Assembly: GCF_029392075.1 (NCBI RefSeq)
Contig: NZ_CP113929.1
Location: 1,674,001-1,738,000, forward strand
Length of the DNA stretch: 64,000 nt
Direction of reading: 5' to 3'
Origin: Bifidobacterium sp. ESL0704
GTDB lineage: Bacteria > Actinomycetota > Actinomycetes > Actinomycetales > Bifidobacteriaceae
Part shown: positions 1 through 9,390 of the stretch, in pieces
Numbering within the stretch: position 1 is the first letter of the stretch
Layout of the letters: each line of letters opens with the position of its first letter
Notes under the pieces: model-generated
Database searches by the model: none
Seen by the model: only the letters and a program-made list of their open reading frames with translations
What the model was told of the DNA's origin: nothing
Translations under genes and position numbers: made by a program

Positions 1-2
1 GG

Positions 3-1652
3 GCGGCAGCGGCGATGGACGGACATCGGCCGGGCATCGGGCTGACCGGGATGCGGGAACGCGTCGAAGCCGCAGACGGACAGATGCAGGCCGGGCCGAG
101 GATCGGAGGCGGATTCACGGTCGAAGCGCTAATCCCGTTGAACGTCGATGGCAACGTTAACCACAACGTGGACGGCAACGTTAACCACAACGTGGACGGC
201 AACGTTAACCACAACGTGGACGGCAACGTTAACCACAACGTGGACGGCAACGTTAACCACAACGACGATACCCTTACGCACGCATTCCCCAACGGCGTTT
301 CCACCGGCGAGAACGACAACAGCGAACACCATCACGACCTCGCCAGCACCGAACGTACCACTGCGGACCGTGTCGCTGCCTCAACGCCCGCAACCACCGA
401 AACAACTGCCTCTTCTGCGAGTATCGCCGATACAAAAGCGATGACCAACCCACCGGACAACAGTCCGGCGTCGCTTCGCAGCCCTTCGTCAGATGTCCAG
501 CGCCCCGAGCGCTTTCGGGATGATTCCGGCACTGAGACACGGATCGCAAGCATATTCGGGCGCATTTCTCGGCTTGTACACCGCCACTATCCTGTTGGGC
601 ATTCACGTAACGAGAGCGAGGCCGGCACCACCGAACACACAGGACTCAACTGGGTGGAACGAATCTCGCGCTTCTTCGCCCGGCATTATCTGTTGGCCGA
701 CATCATCTTTGCCGCGGTCTTGCTCTTGATCCTCAACCCTTCGCGTTTCATCACATTCCGGTACGGAGGGGTGGGCGGTGCCTACACCATGTTCTTCGGC
801 ACCTCGCAACAGGCGTCGACACCCCAGCTGCAGATGGCCGATTTCATCATCAGCCTCGCGGTGTTCGCCGCGTTGGCATTGCGACGCCGGTTCCCCCAGT
901 GCGCCGCAGCGGTTATGGTCGCCACGGCGATCATAGCGCTGACCTTCTGCGAGGACATACCATCCGCCGTGTTCTACGCACCGATATCGCTCTATTCGGT
1001 GTGCCTGTACGGCAAGGGGCATTCCCGCCGCTGGGCAAGCATAGCCGCAGTGGCGGGATCGGTGATGTTCGGTATCCGCTTCAGCGGTTCGTTCGTCGGC
1101 TATCCGACGCTGGTCGATTGGGTAATGAACCATCAGCGTTATGCGGTCTACGGCAACCGGGGCAGCTACCCCCACGAGATTGCCATGTTCGTCATCGTCG
1201 CGCTGGCCGCATGTGCCATGGCCATCACCGCGGCGCTGTGGACGCGCGCAAGCGGAACGAACATGATGGTGCTCGAGGCCCGGCACCAGGCGTTGGAAGC
1301 GGAATCAAAACGCAAACAGATCGCGGCGGCCAACCACGAACGCGAGCGCATCGGGGCGCAGATCCGTGGCGAGGTCAGCGAAACGTTGGCCGTGGTCATC
1401 GACAAGGCCGACACGGGCATCGCCATGCTCGACCGGGACGCGGCGGCAGACATCACTACCTCCTCGGAGGCCATCATCGAGGCGTTCCGTTCCATCGGCG
1501 AGCAGGGACGCGAGTCGCTGGCCCACATGCGCTCGTTGCTGCGCGTGCTGCGCGAAACCGGCGGCAGCGACGACAACCCGACGGTCTCCCAACCGTTGCT
1601 GCATCCGGTGGCCGGCATGGAAAACGCCAGGCACGGCGAAACGGCCAACTAA
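3..1652 (+). CDS. Sensor histidine kinase fusion, degenerate second kinase module (5' partial)
   Basis: The frame is open at the left edge, so the true start lies outside the window. The first visible residues (GIGLTGMRERV, then GGGFTVEALIPL) are the end of a HATPase domain from a NarL-partner type kinase. The frame then runs without a stop through five NVDGNVNH repeats and a Thr/Ser/Asn-rich linker. Next comes a membrane sensor region with several hydrophobic segments (roughly residues 225-400 counted from the ATG at 15) and a HisKA_3-like helix starting NHERERIGAQIRGEVSETL. In that helix the usual phosphoacceptor His is Arg (about residue 451) and the following acidic residue is Gly. The protein stops about 95 residues later with no second HATPase domain. 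It therefore looks like an intact kinase end joined to a receptor-like pseudokinase. A response regulator follows 278 bp downstream. The function of the second half is not known; sensing or dimerisation with the first kinase is inference. Confidence 0.75.
   Translation, partial: AAAAMDGHRPGIGLTGMRERVEAADGQMQAGPRIGGGFTVEALIPLNVDGNVNHNVDGNVNHNVDGNVNHNVDGNVNHNVDGNVNHNDDTLTHAFPNGVSTGENDNSEHHHDLASTERTTADRVAASTPATTETTASSASIADTKAMTNPPDNSPASLRSPSSDVQRPERFRDDSGTETRIASIFGRISRLVHRHYPVGHSRNESEAGTTEHTGLNWVERISRFFARHYLLADIIFAAVLLLILNPSRFITFRYGGVGGAYTMFFGTSQQASTPQLQMADFIISLAVFAALALRRRFPQCAAAVMVATAIIALTFCEDIPSAVFYAPISLYSVCLYGKGHSRRWASIAAVAGSVMFGIRFSGSFVGYPTLVDWVMNHQRYAVYGNRGSYPHEIAMFVIVALAACAMAITAALWTRASGTNMMVLEARHQALEAESKRKQIAAANHERERIGAQIRGEVSETLAVVIDKADTGIAMLDRDAAADITTSSEAIIEAFRSIGEQGRESLAHMRSLLRVLRETGGSDDNPTVSQPLLHPVAGMENARHGETAN
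141..260 (+). repeat. Five tandem 24-bp in-frame repeats (NVDGNVNH)
   Basis: Five consecutive 24-bp units start at 141, 165, 189, 213 and 237. The first differs slightly (GTCGAT instead of GTGGAC); the others are identical. The unit is a multiple of three, so gain or loss of copies keeps the kinase frame open. The repeats sit exactly between the HATPase end and the linker of the second module, and may be the scar or flexible hinge of the fusion. Confidence 0.95.
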
Positions 1653-1696
1653 GCAATCGGCCTGCACACAGACCATGCCCCACCCTTACGCCTTTA

Positions 1697-1890
1697 CGTC
1701 AAAAACATGCATTATAGAACTGCTAAAACGCATGTTTCCAACGTTAGCGTCAAAAACATGCATCCAAGGCAACCGAACTTGCACTTTTGCGACGCTGCCG
1801 TCAGAAAGACGCACATACCGTGTCATAATCTGCACTTTTTCCACGGCAGCGTCGCAAAAGCGCAGATTGGCCGCAAAGCGACGGCAGCCG
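1697..1890. repeat. Palindrome array A: four units, 51-bp period
   Basis: Related units begin with CGTC at 1697, 1748, 1799 and 1850, exactly 51 bp apart. Each of the first three carries an inverted repeat, for example CGTCAAAAACATGCA facing CGCATGTTTCCAACG in the first and TGCACTTTTGCGACG in the second. The fourth is partial. The array fills the gap between the kinase stop and the response regulator. No T-tract follows the hairpins, so they do not look like ordinary intrinsic terminators. Confidence 0.8.
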
Positions 1891-1930
1891 ATAGCGATCT
1901 TTGCCGCCGCGTCTTGCTAACCTTGCAAGT

Positions 1931-2785
1931 ATGAGTGAAACAGCGCCTATCCAAGTCCTTATCGCCGACGATCAGGAGCTGGTGAGGGCGGGTTTCGCCA
2001 TGGTCATCGATTCACAGGACGATATGCAGGTGGTCGGGCAGGCTTCCAACGGCGCCGAAGCGGTGTCGCTGAGCCTTGATCTCCAGCCGGATGTGGTGCT
2101 GATGGATGTGCGCATGCCCGGCACCGACGGCATCGAGGCAACCAGGCTCATCATCGATGCGGAACGCGAGGCAGGCAACGACGTCCCCAAAACGCACGTC
2201 ATCATCTTGACGACCTTCGATCTCGACGAATACGTGATGAGCGCCATCGACGCCGGAGCCTCAGGGTTTCTGTTGAAAGACACCGAACCGGAGACACTGC
2301 TTTCCTCGATCCGAACGGTTTATCAAGGCAACGCCATCATCGCCCCGACAGCCACCAAACGGCTTATCGAGAAGATGGTCGACGGCGAGTTGGGAGCAAC
2401 GCGCGCGGCGGCAAAAGGTCCGAAAATTATCGGCAATGCTCAACACGGCAATGGCGATACCGGCAATACCGGCTCTCTCGGCGGTACGACCGGCAATAAT
2501 CGCGTCAACGGCCGCAACACCGGCAATGTGAACACTCAGGTTTCCGGACAGAACAGCGATTTCGAGCCATCTGCCTACCACGACCCTGCGGTGGACACGC
2601 TGACCGACCGTGAGCGCGAAGTGCTGGTCGAGATCGCGCACGGCCTGTCCAATCAGGAGATCGCCGACAAGCTGTGCATCAGCCTGCCGACCGTCAAGAC
2701 CCACGTCGCCCATATTCTGCAGAAGACCTACTCGCGCGACCGGGTGCAAGCGGTCGTCTTCGCCTATGACAACAAGCTGGTCTAG
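1931..2785 (+). CDS. NarL/LuxR-family response regulator with Asn/Gly-rich linker
   Basis: This 284-residue regulator has a receiver domain with the acidic pair at 13-14, the phosphoacceptor Asp59 in VVLMDVRMPG and Lys116 in FLLKD. A C-terminal LuxR helix-turn-helix follows (LTDREREVLVEIAHGLSNQEIA, then PTVKTHVAHILQK). The ATG at 1931 is preferred over an earlier in-frame start because the receiver fold begins directly after it (MSETAPIQVLIADDQ). Between the two domains is an unusual linker of about 65 residues rich in Gly, Asn and Thr (for example GNGDTGNTGSLGGTTG). It should be phosphorylated by the kinase encoded upstream. The adjacent ABC exporter on the other strand is a plausible target, but that is only positional inference. 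Confidence 0.93.
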   Translation: MSETAPIQVLIADDQELVRAGFAMVIDSQDDMQVVGQASNGAEAVSLSLDLQPDVVLMDVRMPGTDGIEATRLIIDAEREAGNDVPKTHVIILTTFDLDEYVMSAIDAGASGFLLKDTEPETLLSSIRTVYQGNAIIAPTATKRLIEKMVDGELGATRAAAKGPKIIGNAQHGNGDTGNTGSLGGTTGNNRVNGRNTGNVNTQVSGQNSDFEPSAYHDPAVDTLTDREREVLVEIAHGLSNQEIADKLCISLPTVKTHVAHILQKTYSRDRVQAVVFAYDNKLV

Positions 2786-2971
2786 GCACGTCCTTTCTCT
2801 ATCACCAGTGACGACTCCCCTCTCTCGTTCTTCTTCAGACGCGCAAATATATATCCCGGCAAACCAATACGTCATAGGTGCGATGACGCCTCAAACTCAA
2901 CGCATCAACGAAATCGTGAATGTCGGCGTTGTTCATCAGTTTCATCCGACACATTAATTAGTTTGCCACAT

Positions 2972-3018
2972 AAAAGGTCCGGCCGCTTCTCAGAATCGAG
3001 AAACCAACCGGACCTTTT
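2972..3018. terminator. Bidirectional terminator between response regulator and FtsX permease
   Basis: Arms AAAAGGTCCGG and CCGGACCTTTT are perfectly complementary and flanked by A/T runs on both sides. They lie between two convergent genes, so the hairpin can end transcription from either direction. Confidence 0.85.
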
Positions 3019-3059
3019 ATTCAGCTACCGTTTCACTGGATGGTGGGACTTCTGCCAAG

Positions 3060-5702
3060 CTATGCTTCGGCGAGCGCCTCGACCGGCGGGGTCTTCACCG
3101 CACGTCTGGCCGGCAAGATGCTCGAAGCCAACGCAGCCAGGGCGGCGATCAGCAGCACGATGCCGTTGAACTTCCAATCGAAGAGGTAGGCCGTCTTGCC
3201 GTAGAGGCTGAAGACCATGTAGGAACCGAGCCAGCCGAAGGCGGTGCCGAGGATGACGCCGACCACGCCGGAGACCAGCGCGATCAGGAGCGCCTCACAG
3301 GCCAAGGAGCGCCGCAACTGGCCGCGGGTCATGCCGATGGCGCGCAGAGTGGCCGATTCGCGGGTGCGCTCGATCACCGACAGGCTCAGCGTGTTGGCCA
3401 CGCCGATCAGTGCGATGAGCACGGCGACGGCGAGCAGGGCGACCAGCACCCTCATGATGGTGTCGATCTGCGTGTCCCAGGTGACGCGCTCGGAAATCGG
3501 GCCGGAGATGTTGACGCCATCGGTGGATCCCAACGCGTCCTGCACCGCCGCGAACGTATCCGCAACGCTTGACGCGTTCATGTCGAATTTCGTCAAAAGC
3601 ATGTGTCCGTCGCTTTTGACGTTGCTGCCGGTAAACGTCGACTGGTCGACGAAAACGACCATGGAATACATGCTGGTGATACTGCGGAAATCAACTTGCT
3701 TGACCTTCATCGCAGGCAAATCGACATGGTTCTTGGAACCATCCTTGCCGACGTTGTCGAAGGTAACGGAGTTGTTGGCAAAGTTGAGCTTCTTGCCGGT
3801 CTGGGCGTTGTAAAGCGGAGCAAGGACGGTGCCCGGGGCGATGGTGCCGGAAGAGATATCCGTACGCAGCACCTTCTGCAGGGCCTGCTTGTCGTTGACC
3901 GCGACCAGCAATACGCTGAAATCGTGATCAGCGCCCTCGTTCTTGATGTTCGCCGTGGCGGTGGGCGCGTAGAACGTGTCCGAAATGCCCTTGATCTTGG
4001 CGACCTTGTCGGCGGTGTGCTGGCTCAGTCCATTGCCTTCCGCCGCCATGTCGACGCTGTAGTGGGCGTCGAGCGTGGAATCCATGGTCTGTTTGCCGCA
4101 GGCCGCGCCGGTGGCGATGGTCGAAACCAAGGTGACGCCGATCAGCAGGGCGACGCCGGTGGCGGCGACGCGACGCGGGTTCTTCTGGATATTGCCGTCG
4201 GCTATCTTGGCGGACGGGCCGACGTGGGCGACCAGCGCACCGATGCCGCGCATCAGCACCGGCAGCCAGAACGTGGCGGTGACGGCCAGACCGATGAAGA
4301 GCAGAGCACAGCCGCCCATGGCGGAGAGCAACGCAAATTCATACTCGGTATCGTTGCCGTTGCGGGCTGTGTGGGTCAATACCTCAGGAATTTTGCTGGC
4401 ACCGAGCGCGCAACAGACGACACCGACAACGATCATCAAGGTACCGAGCACGCCGCGCACCCTTCCGGCCTTGCGGGTATCGGTGACCTCGATCGGGCGC
4501 AGCGCCTCAAGCGGGGTCACGGCCGTGGCGGAGCGCGCGGAGCCGATGGAGGCGAGCACCGTCATGATAATGCCGAAGGCGAGCGGCACTACGATGACCG
4601 GCCATGAGATGATGAGTTTCATCGTGGCACCCATATCTCCCAGCGCCACGCCGAACTTGCTCATCGCGCCCATCAATCCGATGGCCACGACCACGCCGAG
4701 CGCTGAGGCAATCAGGCCCAAAGTGCCGGCCTCAAAAAGCACGGAACGGTAAAGCTGCCCCTTCTTTGCGCCGATGGTGCGCAGCAGGGCAAGCGTGCGG
4801 CGACGCTGGGCGATCAGCACCTGGAAGGTGTTGGCGATGACCAAGGCGGCCACGAACATGGCAAGGATGCCGAAGACCAGAAGGAAGATCTTCACCGGCG
4901 AGCTTCCGTTGGAACTCAGCTGCTTCAGCTCCTCGTCGCCCAGATGCTGACGGGTATCGACGGCGAACTTCTTGCCGAGGACCTGCTTGGCTTGCGGAAT
5001 GGCCGTCGAAGCCTTGGACGAATCCACATTGAACAGCAGACCATTGGAGGGAACGTCATTGAAGGAATCGACATGGTAGAGATCCGTCAGCACCTGTGGA
5101 GAGACCAGCGTCACTCCACCATACGTGGTGTAGCTGCCGCTCTCGTCTCTGGTAAGGCCCACCAAGGTCGCCTTGGCGCTAGGCGCATTGCTGGCGGAAG
5201 TGGAAAGGGTGAGCTTGATGGTGTCGCCCGTTTTCAGATGCAGCTTGTCGGCCATCTTCTCGGGTATGGCGGCCTCACGGTCTTTTGTCGGGCTGTGGCC
5301 GTTGACCACCTTGACCGGCTGGAGCTTGTCATCACTGGAACCCAGAGCGTACATAGTGGTGGTCGCCGTATTGCCCTTTTTGATATGTCCGTCGCCGTAG
5401 ACCAACGGCTGCACGGATTTGACGCCATCGACCTTATCGACCTCGTCCCTTTTGAAGGTCTTGACGGTGAGCGGCGCGTCATCGCTGTAGGTGCTGCTGT
5501 CGCCGCCGTTCGTGTCTTTGAGCATCGCCACGTAGTCGGCCTGCATGAAACGCGAGGTCAGCTGCGTGCGCAGCGAGTCGTCCATCGCGTTGCCGAACAG
5601 GAAGGTCGCGGCGATGAAGGCGGTGCCGATCAGGATGGCGATGCCGGCGGGAATGAGCATCTTCCCGTTCTTTTTCATAAGTTTAAGTGTTACTGAGAAC
5701 AT
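3060..5702 (-). CDS. ABC transporter permease, two FtsX domains (MacB/LolC-like)
   Basis: This 880-residue membrane protein has an N-terminal transmembrane helix (residues about 14-37), a large extracytoplasmic region, and a first FtsX core near 270-400 (segment VFGILAMFVAALVIANTFQV). A second set of helices follows near 425-560, with a second extracytoplasmic region and a C-terminal FtsX core (VALLAVAVLIALIGVANTLS). Duplicated FtsX permeases of this size work with a separate ATPase to move lipids, lipoproteins or antimicrobial peptides. An AAAGGA ribosome site precedes the ATG. The ATPase gene lies 197 bp upstream on the same strand, so the two form an exporter. Substrate cannot be inferred from sequence. 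Confidence 0.93.
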   Translation of the reverse strand: MFSVTLKLMKKNGKMLIPAGIAILIGTAFIAATFLFGNAMDDSLRTQLTSRFMQADYVAMLKDTNGGDSSTYSDDAPLTVKTFKRDEVDKVDGVKSVQPLVYGDGHIKKGNTATTTMYALGSSDDKLQPVKVVNGHSPTKDREAAIPEKMADKLHLKTGDTIKLTLSTSASNAPSAKATLVGLTRDESGSYTTYGGVTLVSPQVLTDLYHVDSFNDVPSNGLLFNVDSSKASTAIPQAKQVLGKKFAVDTRQHLGDEELKQLSSNGSSPVKIFLLVFGILAMFVAALVIANTFQVLIAQRRRTLALLRTIGAKKGQLYRSVLFEAGTLGLIASALGVVVAIGLMGAMSKFGVALGDMGATMKLIISWPVIVVPLAFGIIMTVLASIGSARSATAVTPLEALRPIEVTDTRKAGRVRGVLGTLMIVVGVVCCALGASKIPEVLTHTARNGNDTEYEFALLSAMGGCALLFIGLAVTATFWLPVLMRGIGALVAHVGPSAKIADGNIQKNPRRVAATGVALLIGVTLVSTIATGAACGKQTMDSTLDAHYSVDMAAEGNGLSQHTADKVAKIKGISDTFYAPTATANIKNEGADHDFSVLLVAVNDKQALQKVLRTDISSGTIAPGTVLAPLYNAQTGKKLNFANNSVTFDNVGKDGSKNHVDLPAMKVKQVDFRSITSMYSMVVFVDQSTFTGSNVKSDGHMLLTKFDMNASSVADTFAAVQDALGSTDGVNISGPISERVTWDTQIDTIMRVLVALLAVAVLIALIGVANTLSLSVIERTRESATLRAIGMTRGQLRRSLACEALLIALVSGVVGVILGTAFGWLGSYMVFSLYGKTAYLFDWKFNGIVLLIAALAALASSILPARRAVKTPPVEALAEA

Positions 5703-5899
5703 CTTTGGTTCCTTTTGCTTTCGTTCTACAAGTTCGTTTGCCGGTATTTTTAGAAGAGGACGTTCGCTGCGTTTCGATTGTGGTTTAATCGTTGCTTGAA
5801 TATGTTGCGGCCATGATTACCGCCATTTGACGAGGACGTCATGATATCGAAACGAATCCAAAAGACCATACAAAACTCAACGACGCCAACTCTCCGGAT

Positions 5900-7081
5900 T
5901 CACCTGGCGACTTGCGCGTGCTTCGGCTTGCCATCCATCAACTGGCTCATCGTGGGAGCCGCACCCTGCCGGGCGGCGCGTTCGCTTTCCTCCATCAGCA
6001 ACTCGCTCATGTGCTCGGCGGTCGGGTGCTCAACGTCGGCGACGATGCGACCGTCGGCAAAGACGATGGCGCGGTCGGCATAGGAGGCGGCCACCGCGTC
6101 ATGGGTGACCATGACCACGGTCTGCCCGAACTCGCGCACGCTGCGCTTGAGGAAGCTCAGGACCTCGGCGCTGGAAACAGAATCGAGGTTGCCGGTCGGT
6201 TCGTCGGCGAAGACCACCTGCGGCTTGGAGATCAGCGCACGGGCGATTGCGACACGCTGCTGCTGACCGCCGGAAAGCTCGTTCGGACGGTGCTTAAGAC
6301 GTTGTGTCAAACCGAGGGTTTCGACCAACGTGTCGAACCATTTCCTGTCGACCTTGTCACCGGCCAGCGTCAGGGGCATCACGATGTTCTGCTCAGCGGT
6401 GAACATCGGCAACAGGTTGAAGCTTTGGAAGATGAAGCCGATCTCGTTGCGACGCAGCATGGTGAGCTGGTTGTCGTTCATCTTGGTGATGTCTTGGCCG
6501 CCTAAGATGACGCGACCGCTGGTCACCGAATCAAGGCCTGCGAGCGTGTGCATCATCGTCGATTTGCCGGAACCGGAGGGGCCCATGATGGCGGTGAACT
6601 TGCCCTTTTCGAAACCGACGTTGACATTGCGCAACGCGTGCACCACGTTCTCGCCCTTGCCGTAGTCCTTGACCAGGTCGATGGCTTCGACCGCGAATTC
6701 CTTGCGCTGCTGGGGCTGAGCCTGCATCTGCTGCACCGACTGCCGCGGCTGTGTTTGGGATTGCGCCGCAGACGGCAGCGGAGACTGCACAGGTACCTGC
6801 TGGAATTGCTGCTGCGGCTGTGACTGCGCCTGCTGCTGATACCGCGGAGGATAAGACTGCGAGCCCTGCTGTGGGAACTGCTGAGGCTGGAAAGATGTTG
6901 ACTGTTGCGGATGCTGCACGGTTTGCGGCGCAATGAAAGAGGGCGCCGCAGCGCCGTTATTGGCGTCGGCTCCGAGATTGCCCGCGTTCGTGTTCACGTT
7001 GCCATTGCCGCCCGCGTTCGAGTTGATAATTCCGCGAAAATCGTTGCCGGCATTGCCGCCGTAGAAGTTGTTGGGGTTCAT
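5900..7081 (-). CDS. ABC transporter ATPase (LolD/MacB type) with long Asn/Gln-rich N-terminus
   Basis: The ATPase domain occupies about residues 128-393. It has Walker [10 protein letters not shown], signature [15 protein letters not shown], Walker B VVFADEPTGNLD and the switch His in VMVTHD. This is the FtsX-partner class, and the permease gene is directly downstream. The first ~125 residues are unlike the family: an Asn/Gly-rich part (NAGGNGNVNTNAGNLG) and then a Gln/Pro-rich part (QQFPQQGSQSYPPRYQQQ). Family members normally begin within a few residues of the domain start, so this is a disordered extension of unknown role. It is in frame and uses normal codons. A start just before the ATPase domain (near KEFAVEAIDLVK) cannot be excluded, but no clear ATG exists there. 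Confidence 0.92.
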   Translation of the reverse strand: MNPNNFYGGNAGNDFRGIINSNAGGNGNVNTNAGNLGADANNGAAAPSFIAPQTVQHPQQSTSFQPQQFPQQGSQSYPPRYQQQAQSQPQQQFQQVPVQSPLPSAAQSQTQPRQSVQQMQAQPQQRKEFAVEAIDLVKDYGKGENVVHALRNVNVGFEKGKFTAIMGPSGSGKSTMMHTLAGLDSVTSGRVILGGQDITKMNDNQLTMLRRNEIGFIFQSFNLLPMFTAEQNIVMPLTLAGDKVDRKWFDTLVETLGLTQRLKHRPNELSGGQQQRVAIARALISKPQVVFADEPTGNLDSVSSAEVLSFLKRSVREFGQTVVMVTHDAVAASYADRAIVFADGRIVADVEHPTAEHMSELLMEESERAARQGAAPTMSQLMDGKPKHAQVAR

Positions 7082-7190
7082 GTGGACTCCTTTGTTGAGG
7101 TCACTGCTTGTCTGATACCTCAGATTCTAAAAGAATCCGCCCGCATCCCCCATCGTGCGCAGGAATGAATTTTTCATAGCCCCGCGCAAT

Positions 7191-7400
7191 ACCAGAAAAT
7201 CCATACCTCATCCTTGAGAATGATTTCCCCCCCTCCGAATTGGCCAAACCCACATTCGTGCCGGAAAACCGCACATAACCGGCAAGCAAAGTCCGTTCAC
7301 CAGCAATAACATACGAAACGACGAACATAGTGCTGGAAAACCGCACATAACAGACCCGCAGATGCCGTTTACCAGCAGCGAGGTAGTTTGCAGAAAGTAA
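7191..7400. repeat. Palindrome array B: two clear units plus one diverged, ~72-bp period
   Basis: GCCGGAAAACCGCACATAAC begins at 7260 and GCTGGAAAACCGCACATAAC at 7332, 72 bp apart. A weaker copy (ACCAGAAAATCC) lies near 7191. Each unit closes with a partner arm such as CCGTTTACCAGC, giving an imperfect inverted repeat. The array occupies most of the gap between metY and the ABC ATPase gene. The same arm pair occurs near 37135. Confidence 0.75.
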
Positions 7401-7497
7401 TCCACCAGACTGCAAAAACAAACCCGCCTACCGGGCACAAATCGAAAACTATTCGGAATGTGGGCGGCAGACGGGCCTTGTTGATACGTACGCGAAA

Positions 7498-8820
7498 TTA
7501 TTTGGCCAAGCCGGAGGCACGAACCGCCTCGAAGCCACCCCTCAGATCGTCGAGGATGTCATCGATGTATTCGGTGCCGATCGACAGGCGAATGGTGCCT
7601 GGGTGGATGCCTTGGCTCTCCAGCTCCTCGCGCGTCTCCTGGGCGTGGGTGGTGGAGGCCGGATGGACCACAAGGCTCTTGACGTCGGCGACATTGGCCA
7701 GCAGGCTGAACAGATGCAGATTGTTGATGAACACGCGTGCCGCGTCCTTGCCGCCTTTGATGTCGAAGGTGAAGATCGAGCCGGCTCCGTTCGGGAAGTA
7801 CTTCTCGTAGAGCTCATGGTCGATGCGGCCGGGGATCGAAGGATGCGAGACAGATTCGACCTCGGGGACGGTGCGCAGGTATTCGACCACTTTGAGCGCG
7901 TTCTGAACGTGACGCTCGACGCGCAGCGACAGCGTCTCGGTGCCCTGCAGCAACAGCCACGCGGCGAACGGGCTGATGCAGGCGCCGGTGTCGCGCAGGA
8001 AGATGGCGCGGGCGCGGGTGACGAAGGCCGTGGAGCCCAGCGCCTCGTAGAAGTTCATGCCGTGATAGGAGGGGTCCGGCTCGGTAAGTGTCGGGAATTT
8101 GCCCGGCACCTCGGCCCAGTTGAAGTGGCCGCCCTCGACGATCAGGCCGCCCAAGGTCGTGCCATGTCCGCCGATGAACTTGGTAGCCGATTCCACCACG
8201 ATGTCCGCGCCATGCTCGAGTGGGCGGAAGAGATACGGGGTGGCGAAGGTGTTGTCGACGAAGACGGGAAGGTGATGGGCATGCGCGATCTTGGAGATGG
8301 CCTCGAAATCAGGCAGGTCGGCGTTTGGGTTGCCGAAGGTCTCGAAGTAGACGAGCTTCGTGTTGTCCTGAATTGCGTCTTCGAAGTTCTGCGGGTCGGC
8401 CGGGTCGACGAAGGTGGTGGTGATGCCGTCGCGCGGCAGGGTGTGGCGCATCAGGTTGAAGGTGCCGCCGTAGATGTGCGAGGAGGAGACGATGTGATCG
8501 CCGGTCTGCGTGATGTTGCGCAGCGCCGCTTCGACCGCAGCCGCCCCGCTGGCCAGTGCAAGCGCCGCAGTGCCGCCTTCGAGCGCGGCCATGCGACGTT
8601 CGAAGACATCCTCGGTCGAATTGGTCAGGCGCCCATAGATATTGCCCGGATCCTCAAGCGCGAAGCGCGCCTCGGCATGGTCGAAATCATGGAAAACGTA
8701 GCTGGTGGTGGCGTAGATCGGCACCGCGCGCGCATCGGTGGCGGGGTCGGCCTCCTCCTGGCCTACATGCAGCTGCAGTGTCTCGAAATGATACTTCTTC
8801 GGTGCGGTCTCGTCGCTCAT
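7498..8820 (-). CDS. metY: O-acetylhomoserine aminocarboxypropyltransferase (sulfhydrylase)
   Basis: This 440-residue PLP enzyme belongs to the Cys/Met metabolism family and matches the usual MetY length. The PLP lysine lies in [15 protein letters not shown], and the N-terminal region contains [22 protein letters not shown] and [14 protein letters not shown] typical of O-acetylhomoserine sulfhydrylases. It makes homocysteine (or cysteine from O-acetylserine) directly from sulfide, the sulfur-assimilation entry expected in bifidobacteria. A strong AAAGGAG lies five bases before the ATG. It stands alone, divergent from pdxY. No S-box riboswitch was recognised in its 5' region. Confidence 0.95.
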   Translation of the reverse strand: MSDETAPKKYHFETLQLHVGQEEADPATDARAVPIYATTSYVFHDFDHAEARFALEDPGNIYGRLTNSTEDVFERRMAALEGGTAALALASGAAAVEAALRNITQTGDHIVSSSHIYGGTFNLMRHTLPRDGITTTFVDPADPQNFEDAIQDNTKLVYFETFGNPNADLPDFEAISKIAHAHHLPVFVDNTFATPYLFRPLEHGADIVVESATKFIGGHGTTLGGLIVEGGHFNWAEVPGKFPTLTEPDPSYHGMNFYEALGSTAFVTRARAIFLRDTGACISPFAAWLLLQGTETLSLRVERHVQNALKVVEYLRTVPEVESVSHPSIPGRIDHELYEKYFPNGAGSIFTFDIKGGKDAARVFINNLHLFSLLANVADVKSLVVHPASTTHAQETREELESQGIHPGTIRLSIGTEYIDDILDDLRGGFEAVRASGLAK

Positions 8821-9046
8821 AACGGCTCCTTTGATATACGCGAATGCACAATATGGTTATCCCAAGTTTGAGCGTAAACCGGCAGAACACGCACGGCAAG
8901 CGCGACGCTATCCCGGTAATCTATAACGCCTTGAAACTCTTAGGAATTCCGCCATTTTCATGCGATAAATAAACCAAAACCGACTACTGCCAATCGTGGA
9001 TGGCCATGCCCTACCCCACCCCGCACCTGCCGCAGACACCATCGAT

Positions 9047-9233
9047 GCCAAATTCTCAGTTTGGCAATCATCTTGGTAGCACCAAGACCCTCATTTTTCG
9101 CAGAATTGATACCAAATCCTCCGGATTCGGGTATCTTGGTGCACCAAGACCACCTATTTTTCATGAAATCGATAGCAATTTACCGATTTCGGGCGACTTG
9201 GCGGCACCAAGATACCTCGATTCAGGAAAATTG
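9047..9233. repeat. Palindrome array C: CTTGGT(GC)ACCAAG at 63/62-bp spacing
   Basis: Near-palindromes CTTGGTAGCACCAAG, CTTGGTGCACCAAG and CTTGGCGGCACCAAG start at 9072, 9135 and 9197. The intervening ~48 bp are also related (TTTTTC, then GAATTGATA or AAATCGATA). A truncated first unit is visible from about 9047 (GATGCCAAATTCTC). The array sits in the 636-bp divergent region between metY and pdxY. The same architecture, with identical 63 and 62 bp spacing, recurs at 29437. Confidence 0.9.
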
Positions 9234-9390
9234 AGCCATCATCGCGCAAAACCTAACAACGAAAGCACACGGCGAATGACACAAAGCCAGGATTCCCTTA
9301 TTCTTGCCCGATGAACTTCTCCCCGGTTCGTCATCTGGCGGACAGAGCAAGCGGGTCTGTCCTCGGCACGGCTAGAGTCGTTACCAGCGA

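Noticed and set aside
129..335. Minus-strand frame across the 24-bp repeats
   Set aside because: Repeat-derived VNVAVHVV pattern with no start signal; the plus-strand frame carries the kinase domains.
9000..9314. Plus-strand reading frame of 104 codons between metY and pdxY
   Set aside because: It is a translation of the array C repeats, lacks a ribosome site and shows no domain.
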